A stretch of DNA of 64,000 nt, from contig NZ_CP079946.1 in assembly GCF_019968905.1 (NCBI RefSeq), positions 4,216,001-4,280,000 on the forward strand, given 5' to 3'. Shown here one piece after another: positions 16,219 to 24,934 of the stretch (the stretch's first letter is position 1; each line of letters opens with the position of its first letter). The notes below the pieces were generated by a model. It was given only the letters and a program-made list of their open reading frames with translations, did not search any database and was not told the origin of the DNA. A program made the translations under genes and the position numbers. This DNA is from Corallococcus sp. EGB. GTDB lineage: Bacteria; Myxococcota; Myxococcia; Myxococcales; Myxococcaceae.

Positions 16219-17559
16219 CTAGAGCCGCTGCCCTTCGAAAGGCAGCGTCAGGTGGTAGCCGTAGCGCCCGCGCCGCACGAGCAACAGCACGCTACGTCCC
16301 CGTCGCGCCGTCAGCAGGGCTTCACGGAAAGTGTCACCGGTGGGGACGGGCTGGTTGTTCATCCGCAGCAGCACGTCGCCCGGCTCCAGGCCAATCTCCG
16401 AGGCAGCCGACCCCGGCCGCACCGACGCAATCGCCATCCCGCCCTTGCCCTCCTTCACCCGCAGTCCCAGCTTCTCCCATGCCAGGGACTCAAGCAGGCG
16501 GGCAGGAAATTCAATGGGCGTCACCTGCACCGTGCGGTTGCCGCCTGCTCGGAAGAGCACCATGGGGAAGACCGAGCGCGCCGGATAGCCGCGCACGCGC
16601 GAGTCGAAGTCCTCCGCGTCCTGGATGCGCGAGCCGCCCAGCTCCGCGACCACGTCACCGCGCTGCACGCCGGCCTGCGCGGCGGGGCTGTCCGGATCCA
16701 CGTTGGTCACGATGACGCCGTAGGTGCGGTCCCACCCGAGCCGCGCGGCCACCTGCGCGGGCAGGTCCGCCGTGTCCATGCCCACCCACGCGGGGCGCAC
16801 CTTCCCGAAGCGCGTGAGCTCCTCCACGATGCGCCGCACCTTGTCCGCGGGGATGGCGAACCCGATGCCCTGGCCATTGGCGTAGATGGCCGTGTTGATG
16901 CCGATGATCTCCCCGTCCACGTTGAGCAGCGGCCCGCCGGAGTTGCCCGGGTTGATGGCCGCGTCCGTCTGGAGGAAGTCGTTGTAGACGCGGTCGTCCG
17001 CGCGGAAGGTGCGGCCCGTGGCGGACACCACGCCCGCCGTCACCGTCTTGCTCAGGCCGAACGGGCTGCCAATGGCGACCACCGTCTCGCCAATCATCAA
17101 GTCGGAGCTGGTGCCCAGCTTCGCGGTGGGCAGGGGCTCCTTCGCGTTGACCTTGAGGACCGCCAGGTCGTTGTTCGCGTCACTGCCCACCACCTCCGCG
17201 TCGAAGGTGCGCCCGTCCGCGAGCACCACGTGGATGGCGGAAGCGCCCCGGATGACGTGGTCGTTGGTGACGATGATGCCGGACGGGTCGATGATGGCGC
17301 CGCTGCCCAGGCCCGTGATGCGCTGGCGCGTCTCCGGCTGGGACATGCCCTGGCCAAAGAACTCCTCCAGCGGCGAGCGGGGCCGGCCCCGGAAGCGCGA
17401 CTCCACCTCCTGTTCGGTGCCGATGTAGACGACCGCCGGGGAGACCTTCTGCACCACCTCCACCACGTCGCTCCGGCGCCGGGACAGGTCCGCGTGCGCC
17501 GGAATCGCCAGCACGAGCCCCACCCACATGAGCCCCCACCGGATGTGTGCTGCCTTCAT
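16219..17559 (-). CDS. HtrA/DegP-type periplasmic serine protease with two PDZ domains
   Basis: A 446-aa protein with an N-terminal signal peptide ending near 'IPAHA'. The trypsin-like domain has the full triad: H101 (TNDHV), D131 (NNDLAVLKV) and S207 (GNSGGP). The LA loop is represented by 'RSPLEEFFGQGMSQPE'. Two PDZ domains follow (about 245-335 and 350-435; 'PDSPAAQAGVQRGDVV' and 'PGSAASEIGLEPGDVL'). Such proteases degrade or refold damaged envelope proteins. It is divergent from the receiver/ATPase gene at 17817 across a 257-bp gap. Confidence 0.92.
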   Translation of the reverse strand: MKAAHIRWGLMWVGLVLAIPAHADLSRRRSDVVEVVQKVSPAVVYIGTEQEVESRFRGRPRSPLEEFFGQGMSQPETRQRITGLGSGAIIDPSGIIVTNDHVIRGASAIHVVLADGRTFDAEVVGSDANNDLAVLKVNAKEPLPTAKLGTSSDLMIGETVVAIGSPFGLSKTVTAGVVSATGRTFRADDRVYNDFLQTDAAINPGNSGGPLLNVDGEIIGINTAIYANGQGIGFAIPADKVRRIVEELTRFGKVRPAWVGMDTADLPAQVAARLGWDRTYGVIVTNVDPDSPAAQAGVQRGDVVAELGGSRIQDAEDFDSRVRGYPARSVFPMVLFRAGGNRTVQVTPIEFPARLLESLAWEKLGLRVKEGKGGMAIASVRPGSAASEIGLEPGDVLLRMNNQPVPTGDTFREALLTARRGRSVLLLVRRGRYGYHLTLPFEGQRL

Positions 17560-17816
17560 GCCCTTCCTCCGTACGCCGCCGGGAATTGTCTCCCGGAAGA
17601 CAGCCTGAATGTCGGGAAGGCCTCAGCCATTCCCTGGGTGGCTGGAAGCGGCGTCCCGCTCTTCATAGACCAGATGGTGCGGCCGTGATCGCACGCACTT
17701 TCAGGCAGAACGTCCTGGCCCTGGCCCGATTGCGGCGTTGGGGGTGCCAGGGCAGCCTGGGAGTCCCGGCGCGGCGTGTTGCTTGATGCCCGCGGGGGCC
17801 GAGGGAGTGGTTGCAC

Positions 17817-18824
17817 ATGAGTCTCGTCCTGGTCGCGGATGACGAACCCGCGGTGCTGGAAGTCCTGAGCCAGGTGGTGGAGGACCTGGGGCACGACGTG
17901 GTGCGCGCGAGGGATGGCGAGGAGGCGCTGGCGCTCGCCCGGACCCACCGCCCGAGGCTCGTGGTGACGGACCACATGATGCCGCGCATGAGCGGCATGG
18001 AGCTGTGCAGCCGGCTGAAGCAGGAGCCGGGCCTGCGCGAGGTGCCCATCATCCTCTTGAGCGCCGTGCTCCAGCAGGGCTCGCCGGATGCGTCCGCGTT
18101 CCTCAACAAGCCCTTTGAAATCACCGACTTCGAGACGCTGGTCCACGACGTGCTGGAGAAGGCCCCCGCCGCGCTCCCGGAGCCGGCGACGCCCGTGGAG
18201 GCGCTGAGCCGGTGGGTGGCGCAGTCGCTCCAGGGCCCGCTGGAGGCCGCGAGGAATCAGCTGCGCGCGTTGGAAGACCTGCCTCCGCCCGGCAGGGGTG
18301 CGGTGGAGGCGCTGGGCGAGCAGCTCCAGTCGCTGGAGCGCATGGGCCGCTACCTCCAGGACGCCGTCCGCCTGAGCGCGGGCAGCGTGACGCTGCGGCC
18401 GGTGGAGGGTGACCTGCGCCAGCCCCTGGAGGCGTCCGTCGCGCGGTGCCGCACCTCGGGGCCCGGCGTTCCGGTGGAGCTGACGGTGCCTCCGGAGGCG
18501 GTGGGACTGAAGTTCGATCCGGAGCGCCTGGAGCAGGTGTTCGACGTGCTCCTGTCGAACGCGGCCCGTCAGGGGAGGGTGCGCGTGGAGCTGAAGGCGT
18601 CTCCGCAAGAGGTCCTGGTGCGCGTGAGCGACCCGGGGCCGGGCATCCCCGAAGCGGAGCTGCCCCGGCTGTTCCAGCGCTTCCCGGAGGTCCCCGCGCG
18701 CGGTGAGGCGCTGGGGCTCTACGTGGCGTCGGAGTTGGCGAAGCTGCACGGCGGCGCGCTCTCCGCCGAGTCGCGCCCCGGGCAGGGCGCGACCTTCAGC
18801 GTGTCATTGCCGCGCGTGGCCTGA
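17817..18824 (+). CDS. receiver domain fused to HATPase_c, lacking the phospho-acceptor His
   Basis: A 335-aa protein; the ATG is preceded by GGGAG. The receiver (1-118) has its acidic pocket (ADDE), phospho-acceptor D52 (VVTDHMMP) and K98 (NKPF). A dimerisation-like helix region follows (125-190), but where an H-box would be, 'VAQSLQGPLEAA' has Q136 in place of His. The ATPase domain keeps the N-box (LLSNAA), G1 (DPGPGIP) and G2 (GEALGL), so ATP may still bind. It may therefore work as an ATP-binding signalling protein controlled by its receiver, or as a partner of another kinase, rather than autophosphorylating (inference). Confidence 0.78.
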   Translation: MSLVLVADDEPAVLEVLSQVVEDLGHDVVRARDGEEALALARTHRPRLVVTDHMMPRMSGMELCSRLKQEPGLREVPIILLSAVLQQGSPDASAFLNKPFEITDFETLVHDVLEKAPAALPEPATPVEALSRWVAQSLQGPLEAARNQLRALEDLPPPGRGAVEALGEQLQSLERMGRYLQDAVRLSAGSVTLRPVEGDLRQPLEASVARCRTSGPGVPVELTVPPEAVGLKFDPERLEQVFDVLLSNAARQGRVRVELKASPQEVLVRVSDPGPGIPEAELPRLFQRFPEVPARGEALGLYVASELAKLHGGALSAESRPGQGATFSVSLPRVA

Positions 18825-18828
18825 AGGC

Positions 18829-19866
18829 TCAGGCCTTCTGCGACTTCAGCATCCAGCCAATCATCTTGTAGAGCATGCGGGCGCCCACGTTGGCGTCCCA
18901 CTCGCTGCCGTCGGGGCCGGGGGCCACCTCGGTGAGGTCGAAGCCGACGATGGTGCGGCCCGAGCGCACGACGCCCGCGACGAGCGCGGTGGCCTCCGGG
19001 AAGGACAGGCCGCCGGGGACGGGGGTGCCGGTGTTCGGGCACAGCACGGGGTCCAGGCCGTCGATGTCGAAGGACAGGTAGACCTGCTGCGGCAGCTTGT
19101 CGACGATCTGCTTCACCTGCTGGTTCCAGGGGAGGCCATCGAAGCGGTTCTGCTGGAGGATGGAGTCGTAGATGGCGTGGATGCGGCCGCCGGAGTCCTC
19201 GATGTAGCGGTGCTCGTTCTCGCTCATGTCGCGCAGGCCCACCTGGACCAGCGTCTTCACGCCCGGGATGCGCTCGCACACGTTGTAGAAGATGGACGCG
19301 TGCGACCAGGTGAAGCCTTCGTAGGCGACGCGCAGGTCGGCGTGCGCGTCCAGGTGCAGCACGCCCATGCCGGGGTACTTCTCCGCGTGCGCCTGGATGA
19401 TGCCGAAGGAGATGGCGTGATCGCCTCCCACGGCGGCCACGCGCTTGCCCTGCTCCAGCCAGTGCTTCGTGGTGCGGTAGACGTGCTCGTTGAGCTTCTC
19501 GCTGAAGCCGTTCACGTCCCTGGCGGCGGCGAGCAACTCGGCCTCGCCGGAGTCGATGCCGCCGGCCTCGATGACGACCTGGGCGCGCTCCTTGGCGCGT
19601 TCGTTCCACTCATGCAGCTCGGCGGGGGCCTCCAGCATGGCGATGCCGCGCTCGTAGGGACGGCCGGTCTCCACGTCGAACAGGTCCACCTGCTTGCTGG
19701 CCTCCAGCAGGGCGGCGGGGCCGTTGGACGTGCCGCCGCCGTAGCTGGTGGTGGCCTCGAAGGGAACGGGGATGACGACGACGTGGGCCTCGTCGGGAGA
19801 GTGGGGGAGGCCGAAGATGCCGGAGCCCGGCTGCGCGGCGGCGGCGGGGTCGAAGTGGGTAGCCAT
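18829..19866 (-). CDS. speB: ureohydrolase, agmatinase-like
   Basis: A 345-aa protein of the arginase/agmatinase/formiminoglutamase family, starting at 'MATHFDP'. All binuclear Mn motifs are present: 'GGDHAIS' (H150), 'DAHADLR' (D173, H175, D177) and 'SFDIDGLDP' with two Asp. 'YGGGTSNGP' near the N-terminus also matches the family. An insertion of about 60 residues between 60 and 135 makes it longer than E. coli SpeB (306 aa), so arginase or guanidinobutyrase activity is possible. It is convergent with the receiver/ATPase gene, with 4 bp between stops. Confidence 0.78.
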   Translation of the reverse strand: MATHFDPAAAAQPGSGIFGLPHSPDEAHVVVIPVPFEATTSYGGGTSNGPAALLEASKQVDLFDVETGRPYERGIAMLEAPAELHEWNERAKERAQVVIEAGGIDSGEAELLAAARDVNGFSEKLNEHVYRTTKHWLEQGKRVAAVGGDHAISFGIIQAHAEKYPGMGVLHLDAHADLRVAYEGFTWSHASIFYNVCERIPGVKTLVQVGLRDMSENEHRYIEDSGGRIHAIYDSILQQNRFDGLPWNQQVKQIVDKLPQQVYLSFDIDGLDPVLCPNTGTPVPGGLSFPEATALVAGVVRSGRTIVGFDLTEVAPGPDGSEWDANVGARMLYKMIGWMLKSQKA

Positions 19867-19954
19867 GGCGGCGCAGGATACGGTTCCGCCTCCCGGGCGC
19901 AATGGCTTCGGTGGTATCCGCCGGCCGGGCGGCAAGCGGACAGGGAGGATTCGG

Positions 19955-20389
19955 ATGGCGACGCGGAAGAAGGCGGTGGCGAAGTCCCCGGGGCGCAAGG
20001 GTGGAATCACGGTGGACGACGTGCGCGCGCTGGCGCTGGCGCTGCCCTCGACAGAGGAGCGACCGTCATACGGCACGCCCGGCTTCCGGGTGAGCGACAA
20101 GCTCTTCGCGCGCGTGTTGGACGAGGACTCCATCGTCATCAAGGTGGACTTCGACCACCGGGAGGCCCTGCTGCAATCACAGCCGGACGTCTTCCTCGTC
20201 ACGCCGCACTATCAGGACTGGCCCATGGTCATCGTGCGGCTCACCACCGTGACACGGCCCCTGCTGCAATCCCTGCTCAAGGAGGCCTGGCGCCGGTGCG
20301 CCTCCGCCAAGGTGCTCAAGGCGCTGGAGCCCGCTCCACCCGCCGCGTCACCGGCGAAGAAGGCCCCTGCCCGGAAGCGGACCGTGTAG
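19955..20389 (+). CDS. MmcQ/YjbR-like protein
   Basis: A 144-aa protein. The ATG follows a purine-rich CAGGGAGGA site. The YjbR fold is shown by 'VDDVRALALALPSTEERPSYGTPGF'-type sequence, 'VIKVDFDHREALL' and 'MVIVRLTTVTRPLLQSLLKEAW'. It differs from many relatives by a Lys/Ala-rich C-terminal tail (KKAPARKRT) that may bind nucleic acid. The function of the family is not settled; it has a CyaY-like double-wing fold. It is divergent from speB and convergent with the quinone oxidoreductase gene. Confidence 0.75.
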   Translation: MATRKKAVAKSPGRKGGITVDDVRALALALPSTEERPSYGTPGFRVSDKLFARVLDEDSIVIKVDFDHREALLQSQPDVFLVTPHYQDWPMVIVRLTTVTRPLLQSLLKEAWRRCASAKVLKALEPAPPAASPAKKAPARKRTV

Positions 20390-20393
20390 CGCC

Positions 20394-21383
20394 TCAATCC
20401 CAGCGCACCACGACCTTGCCCACCGTGCCGTTGCCCGCCATCCGCTCCAGTCCGGAGCGGATCTCCGTCATGGGCAATACGGCGTCCACCACGGCCCGTA
20501 GCGCGCCGGAGTCGAACAGGGGCAACAGCTGCCGCTCCGCCACCTGCGTGAGCAGCATCTTCTCCTCCGCGGGTCGGCTGCGGAGCACCGTGCCCTTCAC
20601 CGTAAGCCGCTTGCGCATCACCGGCCCCAGGTCCAGCTCCGCGCGCGCACCCGCCACCGAGCCCACCTGCATCATCCGCCCCAGCGGCGCCATGGCCTTC
20701 ACCGTCTCCGGCAGATAGGCGCCGCCCACCAGGTCCAGGCACACGTCCGCGCCCCGGCCCCCCGTCGCCGTGACCACCGCGTCCGCGAACACCGGGGGGG
20801 TGCTCTCACACAGCACCGTGTGGCCCACGCCCCACTCGGAGGCCCGCGCCAGCTTGTCCCGGCTCCGCCCCGTGCCCACCACCCGCACACCCATCGCCTT
20901 GCAGAGCAGCGCCGCCGCGGACCCCACACCGCTCGCCACCGCGTGCACCAGCACCGCCTCCCCGGGCCTCAAATCCGCCTGGAGCACCAGCGCGTCGTAT
21001 GCCGTCAGATACGCCTCCGGCAGCGCCGCCGCGTCCGCGAAGTCCATCCCCCGGGGCATGTGCAGCACCTCGCGTTCATGCGTGGTGATCACCTCGCTCC
21101 ACGCGCCTCCGCCCACCAGCCCCATTACCCGGTCGCCTGGCTGGAACTTCCGTGCACGCGGCCCCACCGCCACCACCTCGCCCGCGTACTCCAGGCCCGG
21201 CACGTCCTGGGACACATCCGGGGGCGGCGGATAGGAGCCGCGCACCTGCAGCAGGTCCGCCCGGTTCAGCGCGCTCGCCCGCACCCGCACCAGCACGTCA
21301 TGGGGCCCCGGCGCCGGCTCCGGCCGCTCTTCGATGGCGAGGACCTCCGGACCGCCCGGCTTCGTGATGCGCACGACCTTCAT
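20394..21383 (-). CDS. NADPH:quinone oxidoreductase-like (zinc-less MDR family)
   Basis: A 329-aa protein of the medium-chain reductase superfamily without the zinc Cys residues. The N-terminal GroES-like part has 'NRADLLQVRGSYPPPPDVSQ' typical of quinone oxidoreductase / PIG3 proteins. The cofactor site is 'VLVHAVASGVGSAAALLCKAMG' in two parts. It should reduce quinones with NADPH in the cytoplasm. It ends 4 bp from the convergent YjbR-like gene. Confidence 0.85.
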   Translation of the reverse strand: MKVVRITKPGGPEVLAIEERPEPAPGPHDVLVRVRASALNRADLLQVRGSYPPPPDVSQDVPGLEYAGEVVAVGPRARKFQPGDRVMGLVGGGAWSEVITTHEREVLHMPRGMDFADAAALPEAYLTAYDALVLQADLRPGEAVLVHAVASGVGSAAALLCKAMGVRVVGTGRSRDKLARASEWGVGHTVLCESTPPVFADAVVTATGGRGADVCLDLVGGAYLPETVKAMAPLGRMMQVGSVAGARAELDLGPVMRKRLTVKGTVLRSRPAEEKMLLTQVAERQLLPLFDSGALRAVVDAVLPMTEIRSGLERMAGNGTVGKVVVRWD

Positions 21384-21416
21384 GACCTGCCCCTTCCGCG
21401 AGAAATGCCAACACCG

Positions 21417-22418
21417 TTACAACAACAATCGCGACACCAATCCGAAGTACGTCAGCAGCGTCAGGTTGTCGGACACCGCCAGCACCAGCGGCGCGGAGGC
21501 CAGGTGCGGATCCACCTTCAGCCGCCGGAACAGGAACGGCAGCACGCCGCCCAGGCAGGACGCCAACGTCGCCGACACCGTCACCGCCACGAACAGCGCC
21601 AGGGAGAAGCCAAACCCCGGCGAATAGACGCGCCCCAGGAGCGCCACCACCGCCGCCGCCATCAACCCGGCCAGGCTCGCGGCCAGCACCTCGCGCGTGA
21701 CCATCTTCCGGTCCACCTCGCCGTGCGCGACCATGGACGCGGCCACCGCCGTCGTCTGCACGCCCAGGCTCTCCGACAGCACGAGGACCATGGGGATGAA
21801 CGCGCTCACCACCACCAGCTCCGACACCGTGCGCTCGAACAGCCGCGTCGTCGTGGCCGCCAGGAAGCCGCCGGCGATGTTCCCCAGCAGCCACGGGAAG
21901 CGCTTGAGCGCCATGCGCATTGGGCGCGTCTCGCGGTGCTCGCCCAGGGGGAGGCCCACGAAGCGGTAGACCTCGTCGCGCACGCGGCCCTCCACCTCGT
22001 CGAACAGCGTGTCGGAGAACGCGTCCACGAACTGGTTCATCTCCACCACGCCCACGATGCGGCCCTCCGCATCCACCACCGGGAACGCCAGGAAGCGGTA
22101 GGTGACGAAGAAGTCCTCCACCACCGCGTCGGACGCGTCCACCGGCAGCTTCACCACCCGTGTGAACATCAGTGATGCGATGTGCTCCTCGGGGGCCGCG
22201 CGGATCAGCTTGCGGATGGGCACCACGCCCACCAGCCGGCCGGCCGGATCGCAGGCGTAGCAGTAGAAGATCTCCCCCGTGCCCGGGTGGGCGCGCAGCT
22301 TCTCCAGCGCCTGGGCGACCGTGTCCTCCACGCCCACGGCCGTGAAGTCCCGCGATAGCCGGTCGCTCTGCAACAGCGTGTGCGCGGTCTCCGAAGGCGT
22401 CTGCACGGGGCCGGGCAC
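21417..22418 (-). CDS. MgtE-family divalent cation transporter lacking the N domain
   Basis: A 333-aa protein. Residues about 25-150 hold two CBS domains ('GRLVGVVPIRKLI' and 'GRIVGVVEMNQFV'). Residues about 185-333 hold a five-helix MgtE channel domain with 'GVQTTAVAASMV', 'FIPMVLVLSESLG' and 'SDNLTLLTYFGL'. Full MgtE proteins have an extra N-terminal superhelical domain (about 130 aa), which is absent, so gating may depend on the CBS pair alone. Mg2+ is the known substrate of the family. It lies 33 bp upstream of (on the minus strand, before) the quinone oxidoreductase gene and may be cotranscribed with it. Confidence 0.85.
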   Translation of the reverse strand: MPGPVQTPSETAHTLLQSDRLSRDFTAVGVEDTVAQALEKLRAHPGTGEIFYCYACDPAGRLVGVVPIRKLIRAAPEEHIASLMFTRVVKLPVDASDAVVEDFFVTYRFLAFPVVDAEGRIVGVVEMNQFVDAFSDTLFDEVEGRVRDEVYRFVGLPLGEHRETRPMRMALKRFPWLLGNIAGGFLAATTTRLFERTVSELVVVSAFIPMVLVLSESLGVQTTAVAASMVAHGEVDRKMVTREVLAASLAGLMAAAVVALLGRVYSPGFGFSLALFVAVTVSATLASCLGGVLPFLFRRLKVDPHLASAPLVLAVSDNLTLLTYFGLVSRLLL

Positions 22419-22471
22419 GAAACGTCCTGGCCCGCTGGAGCGTCAAGGCTTATCTAAGACTTCAGACCGCC

Positions 22472-22675
22472 ATGCCCCTCACGCCGTGTCCCATCTGTCA
22501 GAAGCCCGTGCCTCCGCGTCCGGAGAACACCTCCCATCCCTTCTGCTCCCGCCGCTGCCGCGCCGTCGACCTGGGCCGCTGGCTGGGCGAGGAGTACCGC
22601 GTGCCCGACCGCCAGGCCGAACAGCAGGAGGACGAGCTGCCCTCCGACGGCGAGCCGCGCCGCCACGACGCCTGA
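22472..22675 (+). CDS. yacG: DNA gyrase inhibitor YacG-type zinc protein
   Basis: A 67-aa protein. The zinc ligands are C6-x2-C9 and C25-x3-C29, followed by the diagnostic 'VDLGRWLGEEYRVP'. This matches the YacG zinc-finger family in size and order. In E. coli YacG binds GyrB and inhibits gyrase. The acidic C-terminal tail fits the family. It is divergent from the MgtE-like gene across 53 bp. Confidence 0.9.
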   Translation: MPLTPCPICQKPVPPRPENTSHPFCSRRCRAVDLGRWLGEEYRVPDRQAEQQEDELPSDGEPRRHDA

Positions 22676-22810
22676 GCCGTTGCCTGCGTCGTGCGCTGGA
22701 AGATTCCCAGCCCCATTGAATGAAGGAGCAGGGGAGCGTGCCGCCGCCGGGCCCGCACACACGCGCCCCGGAGGGCGAGGGGCAGGCGTGCCGCTGGAGT
22801 CGCGGAGAGA

Positions 22811-23905
22811 GTGACGCTATACCCGCTTGCCGTGAAACGCGCCGTCAACCTCATCGCCAGCCTGCTCGTCACCGTTGCCTTCATGTGGTGGGCCTTCCGG
22901 GACACGGACGTGTCCACGCAGGTCGCCAGCCTCAAGGCAGCCAACTACGCGTGGCTCCTGCCGTACTTCTTGTGCCTCGCCATCGTGCACGTCTTCCGCA
23001 CGCTGCGCTGGGGGGCATTGCTGTCGGGCCTGGAGCACGTCCCGTTCCGCAAGCTGAATGAGGCCTCCGGCATCGGCTTCATGATGCTGCTGGTGCTGCC
23101 CTTCCGCCTGGGTGAGTTCGCCCGGCCCTTCCTCATCGCCCAGCGCAGCTCCATCCGGCGCAGCGCGGCCATGACGTCCGTGGTGCTGGAGCGCATCGTG
23201 GACGGCCTCTTCGTCGCGGCGCTGTTCCGCGTGCTGCTCTTCTTCATCCCCACGGAGACGCCCGAGGTCCGGTACGTGAAGCTGGGCTCGTGGCTGATGT
23301 TCGCCGTGTTCGGAGGCGGCCTCGTGTTCCTGCTCCTGGGCCTGTGGCAGCAGGAGCGCACCGTGCGCCTGGTGCGCGCCACCGTGGGCCGCTTCTCCCC
23401 GGGCATCGCCGACAAGGTGGCGGACGTCGTGGACACCTTCGTCGGGGCCATGCGCCAGCTGCCCGACGGCAAGCACATCGCCCTCTTCTTTCTCTACACG
23501 TTCGGCTACTGGGGCGTGAACGGCCTGGGCATGGCGCTGCTCGCGCGGGCCTTCGACTGCTCCGGCGCGGGCGCGGGCATGGCCTGCGAGCCCATGAACC
23601 TGTCGCTGTTCCAGTCCTACATCGTGATGTGCGTGCTGGTGGTGGGCGTGATGATCCCCGCCGCGCCCGGGATGATGGGCACCTTCCAGGCCGCCACCAA
23701 GGTAGGCCTGGGGCTGTTCCTGCCCGCGGCGATGGTGAACGCGCACGGGCTGGCGTACGCGAACGTGCTGTGGCTGTGCCAGACGGTGCAGCAGATCGCC
23801 TTCGGCCTCATCCTGCTGTCCGTCAGCCACATGTCCTTCCGCGAGCTGGCCGGCAAGATGAAGAAGGACGACGACACCGCGGTCACCCGCTCGTCGGTGG
23901 CCTGA
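22811..23905 (+). CDS. LPG-synthase-TM (UPF0104/AglD-like) membrane protein
   Basis: A 364-aa protein with a GTG start just after GGAGAGA. There are about eight membrane segments. The family motif region 'LRLGEFARPFLIAQRSSIRRSAAMTSVVLERIVDG' is present in parts (LPFRLGEFARP, VVLERIVDGL), as is 'VVGVMIPAAPGMMGTFQAA'. These proteins resemble the flippase/transmembrane part of MprF but lack the synthetase domain. Roles suggested for the family include lipid or glycolipid translocation. Which lipid is used here is unknown. Confidence 0.8.
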   Translation: MTLYPLAVKRAVNLIASLLVTVAFMWWAFRDTDVSTQVASLKAANYAWLLPYFLCLAIVHVFRTLRWGALLSGLEHVPFRKLNEASGIGFMMLLVLPFRLGEFARPFLIAQRSSIRRSAAMTSVVLERIVDGLFVAALFRVLLFFIPTETPEVRYVKLGSWLMFAVFGGGLVFLLLGLWQQERTVRLVRATVGRFSPGIADKVADVVDTFVGAMRQLPDGKHIALFFLYTFGYWGVNGLGMALLARAFDCSGAGAGMACEPMNLSLFQSYIVMCVLVVGVMIPAAPGMMGTFQAATKVGLGLFLPAAMVNAHGLAYANVLWLCQTVQQIAFGLILLSVSHMSFRELAGKMKKDDDTAVTRSSVA

Positions 23906-23914
23906 GCCCCGCCG

Positions 23915-24376
23915 CTACGGGGCGGGCTGGGTGGCCTGCCCGCCGTCGGCAGCGGGGGGCACCTGGTGGACGCGCACCCCGCTCCGCACCTGTTCGGTGA
24001 CGGCGGTGGGGTCCACGGTGCCCTTGAACGTGCCAAAGGGCGTCTCGAGCTTCGCCTCGTGCCGGCCGCCCGTGCCCGGCGGTCCGCACCAGGCCTTGGC
24101 GGAGTCCTCCAGCGTGCCCACGGGTGTGCTCACCGCGGTGCGCGTCTGGGTGGTGGACTTGGCCACCAGCACCTGGTCGCGCATCAGCACGCAGTGATCA
24201 TCGTCGAAGTACCAGGCCGCCGAGCCGTCCGAGAACTCCTGCGCCCGCGCAGGCCCCCTCCCCATGGTGTCCGCCACCTGGGCGGCCGTCATGCCGGGGT
24301 AGAGCTTCTCGAAGCCGGGGGCGGCGCAGCCGGTGGCGGCCAGCGCGAGGACGACGGACAGCAGGGAGGGACGCAT
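23915..24376 (-). CDS. BamE/SmpA-like lipoprotein
   Basis: A 153-aa protein with lipobox 'ALAATGC' (C17). The segment after it, 'YPGMTAAQVADTMGRGP', is the small-domain signature of BamE/OmlA-like proteins. A Cys pair (DDDHC, KAWCGPP) may form a disulfide. The C-terminal half is Pro/Gln-rich. It is convergent with the LPG-synthase-like gene (9 bp). A role in outer-membrane integrity is possible but not shown. Confidence 0.7.
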   Translation of the reverse strand: MRPSLLSVVLALAATGCAAPGFEKLYPGMTAAQVADTMGRGPARAQEFSDGSAAWYFDDDHCVLMRDQVLVAKSTTQTRTAVSTPVGTLEDSAKAWCGPPGTGGRHEAKLETPFGTFKGTVDPTAVTEQVRSGVRVHQVPPAADGGQATQPAP

Positions 24377-24464
24377 CCGGGCGCTCCGCGAAAGAGGACG
24401 CGAGCGACCCTAGCGTGTTCCTCCCGGATGGCTCCAGGTGGACCCTGGGGCGGTGCCGGGAGGA

Positions 24465-24542
24465 TTACAGCTCCTGCTCCAACCACTGCGACAGCCGCTC
24501 GCGCAGCAAGCGGACCCGGCGGCGGAGCAGGGGGCCGCTCAC
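24465..24542 (-). CDS. 25-aa basic peptide translationally coupled to RHH protein
   Basis: The GTG start overlaps the stop codon of the RHH gene (GTGA). The reading frame gives 25 residues, rich in Arg and Leu (MSGPLLRRRVRLLRERL...), ending with TAA. An amphipathic basic helix is likely. The overlap is of the kind used for coupled translation, but so short a frame could arise by chance, and there is no independent ribosome-binding site check. Confidence 0.35.
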   Translation of the reverse strand: MSGPLLRRRVRLLRERLSQWLEQEL

Positions 24543-24790
24543 GACTCGCCCTCCGGCTTGGGGATGCGGCCGTACTTGGACAGCAGGTCCTCCACGGCCT
24601 CGCGCAGGTACTCGCTCTGGTGGATGCGGGTGCGCCGCGCGAGCTCGCGCAGCTTGTGCACCTGCTCCTCGGGGACGAGGACGTGGGTGGAGACGATGTC
24701 GGCCTCGGGGCTACGGACCTCGCCGGGCTCCACCGGGGACGGGGACGACGGAGCGTCGGGGCTCAGCGGGCTGGCGCTTCCATCCTGCAT
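24539..24790 (-). CDS. ribbon-helix-helix (CopG/MetJ-type) regulator
   Basis: An 83-aa protein; the ATG is preceded by GGAGGAAG. The C-terminal part is an RHH fold: 'STHVLVPEEQVHKLRELARRTRI' (strand and helix A), then 'HQSEYLREAVEDLLSKYG' (helix B). An acidic, Pro/Ser-rich N-terminal tail of about 30 residues precedes it. RHH proteins are dimeric DNA-binding regulators and often toxin-antitoxin antitoxins. No toxin gene of normal size follows, only the coupled 25-aa frame. Upstream it faces the manganese riboswitch leader. Confidence 0.75.
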   Translation of the reverse strand: MQDGSASPLSPDAPSSPSPVEPGEVRSPEADIVSTHVLVPEEQVHKLRELARRTRIHQSEYLREAVEDLLSKYGRIPKPEGES

Positions 24791-24895
24791 CGGGCTTCCT
24801 CCAGGAATGCTGCTACAGGCCGCTACCGACCTGGCGTGGGCATTAGGGGGCCGGCCTCTCGTGCCGTCAAAAAAAGCGACACGCAACGTGCCGAG

Positions 24896-24925
24896 TTGAC
24901 TTGGGCGCCGGTGCGCTGTTACTCG
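24896..24925 (+). promoter_or_regulatory. possible promoter of the riboswitch-controlled transcript
   Basis: TTGACT (24896-24901) is followed at 17-18 nt by a weak -10 (TTACTC/TACTCG). A start near 24930 would place the aptamer at the very 5' end of the RNA, which is the usual layout. The -10 match is poor. Confidence 0.35.
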
Positions 24926-24934
24926 CGCACCCAC

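Noticed and set aside
17722..17740. Sigma-54-like site (TGGCCC...TTGC) before the receiver-ATPase gene
   Set aside because: The spacing between GG and GC is 7 instead of 10 bases, so it cannot be a proper -24/-12 element.
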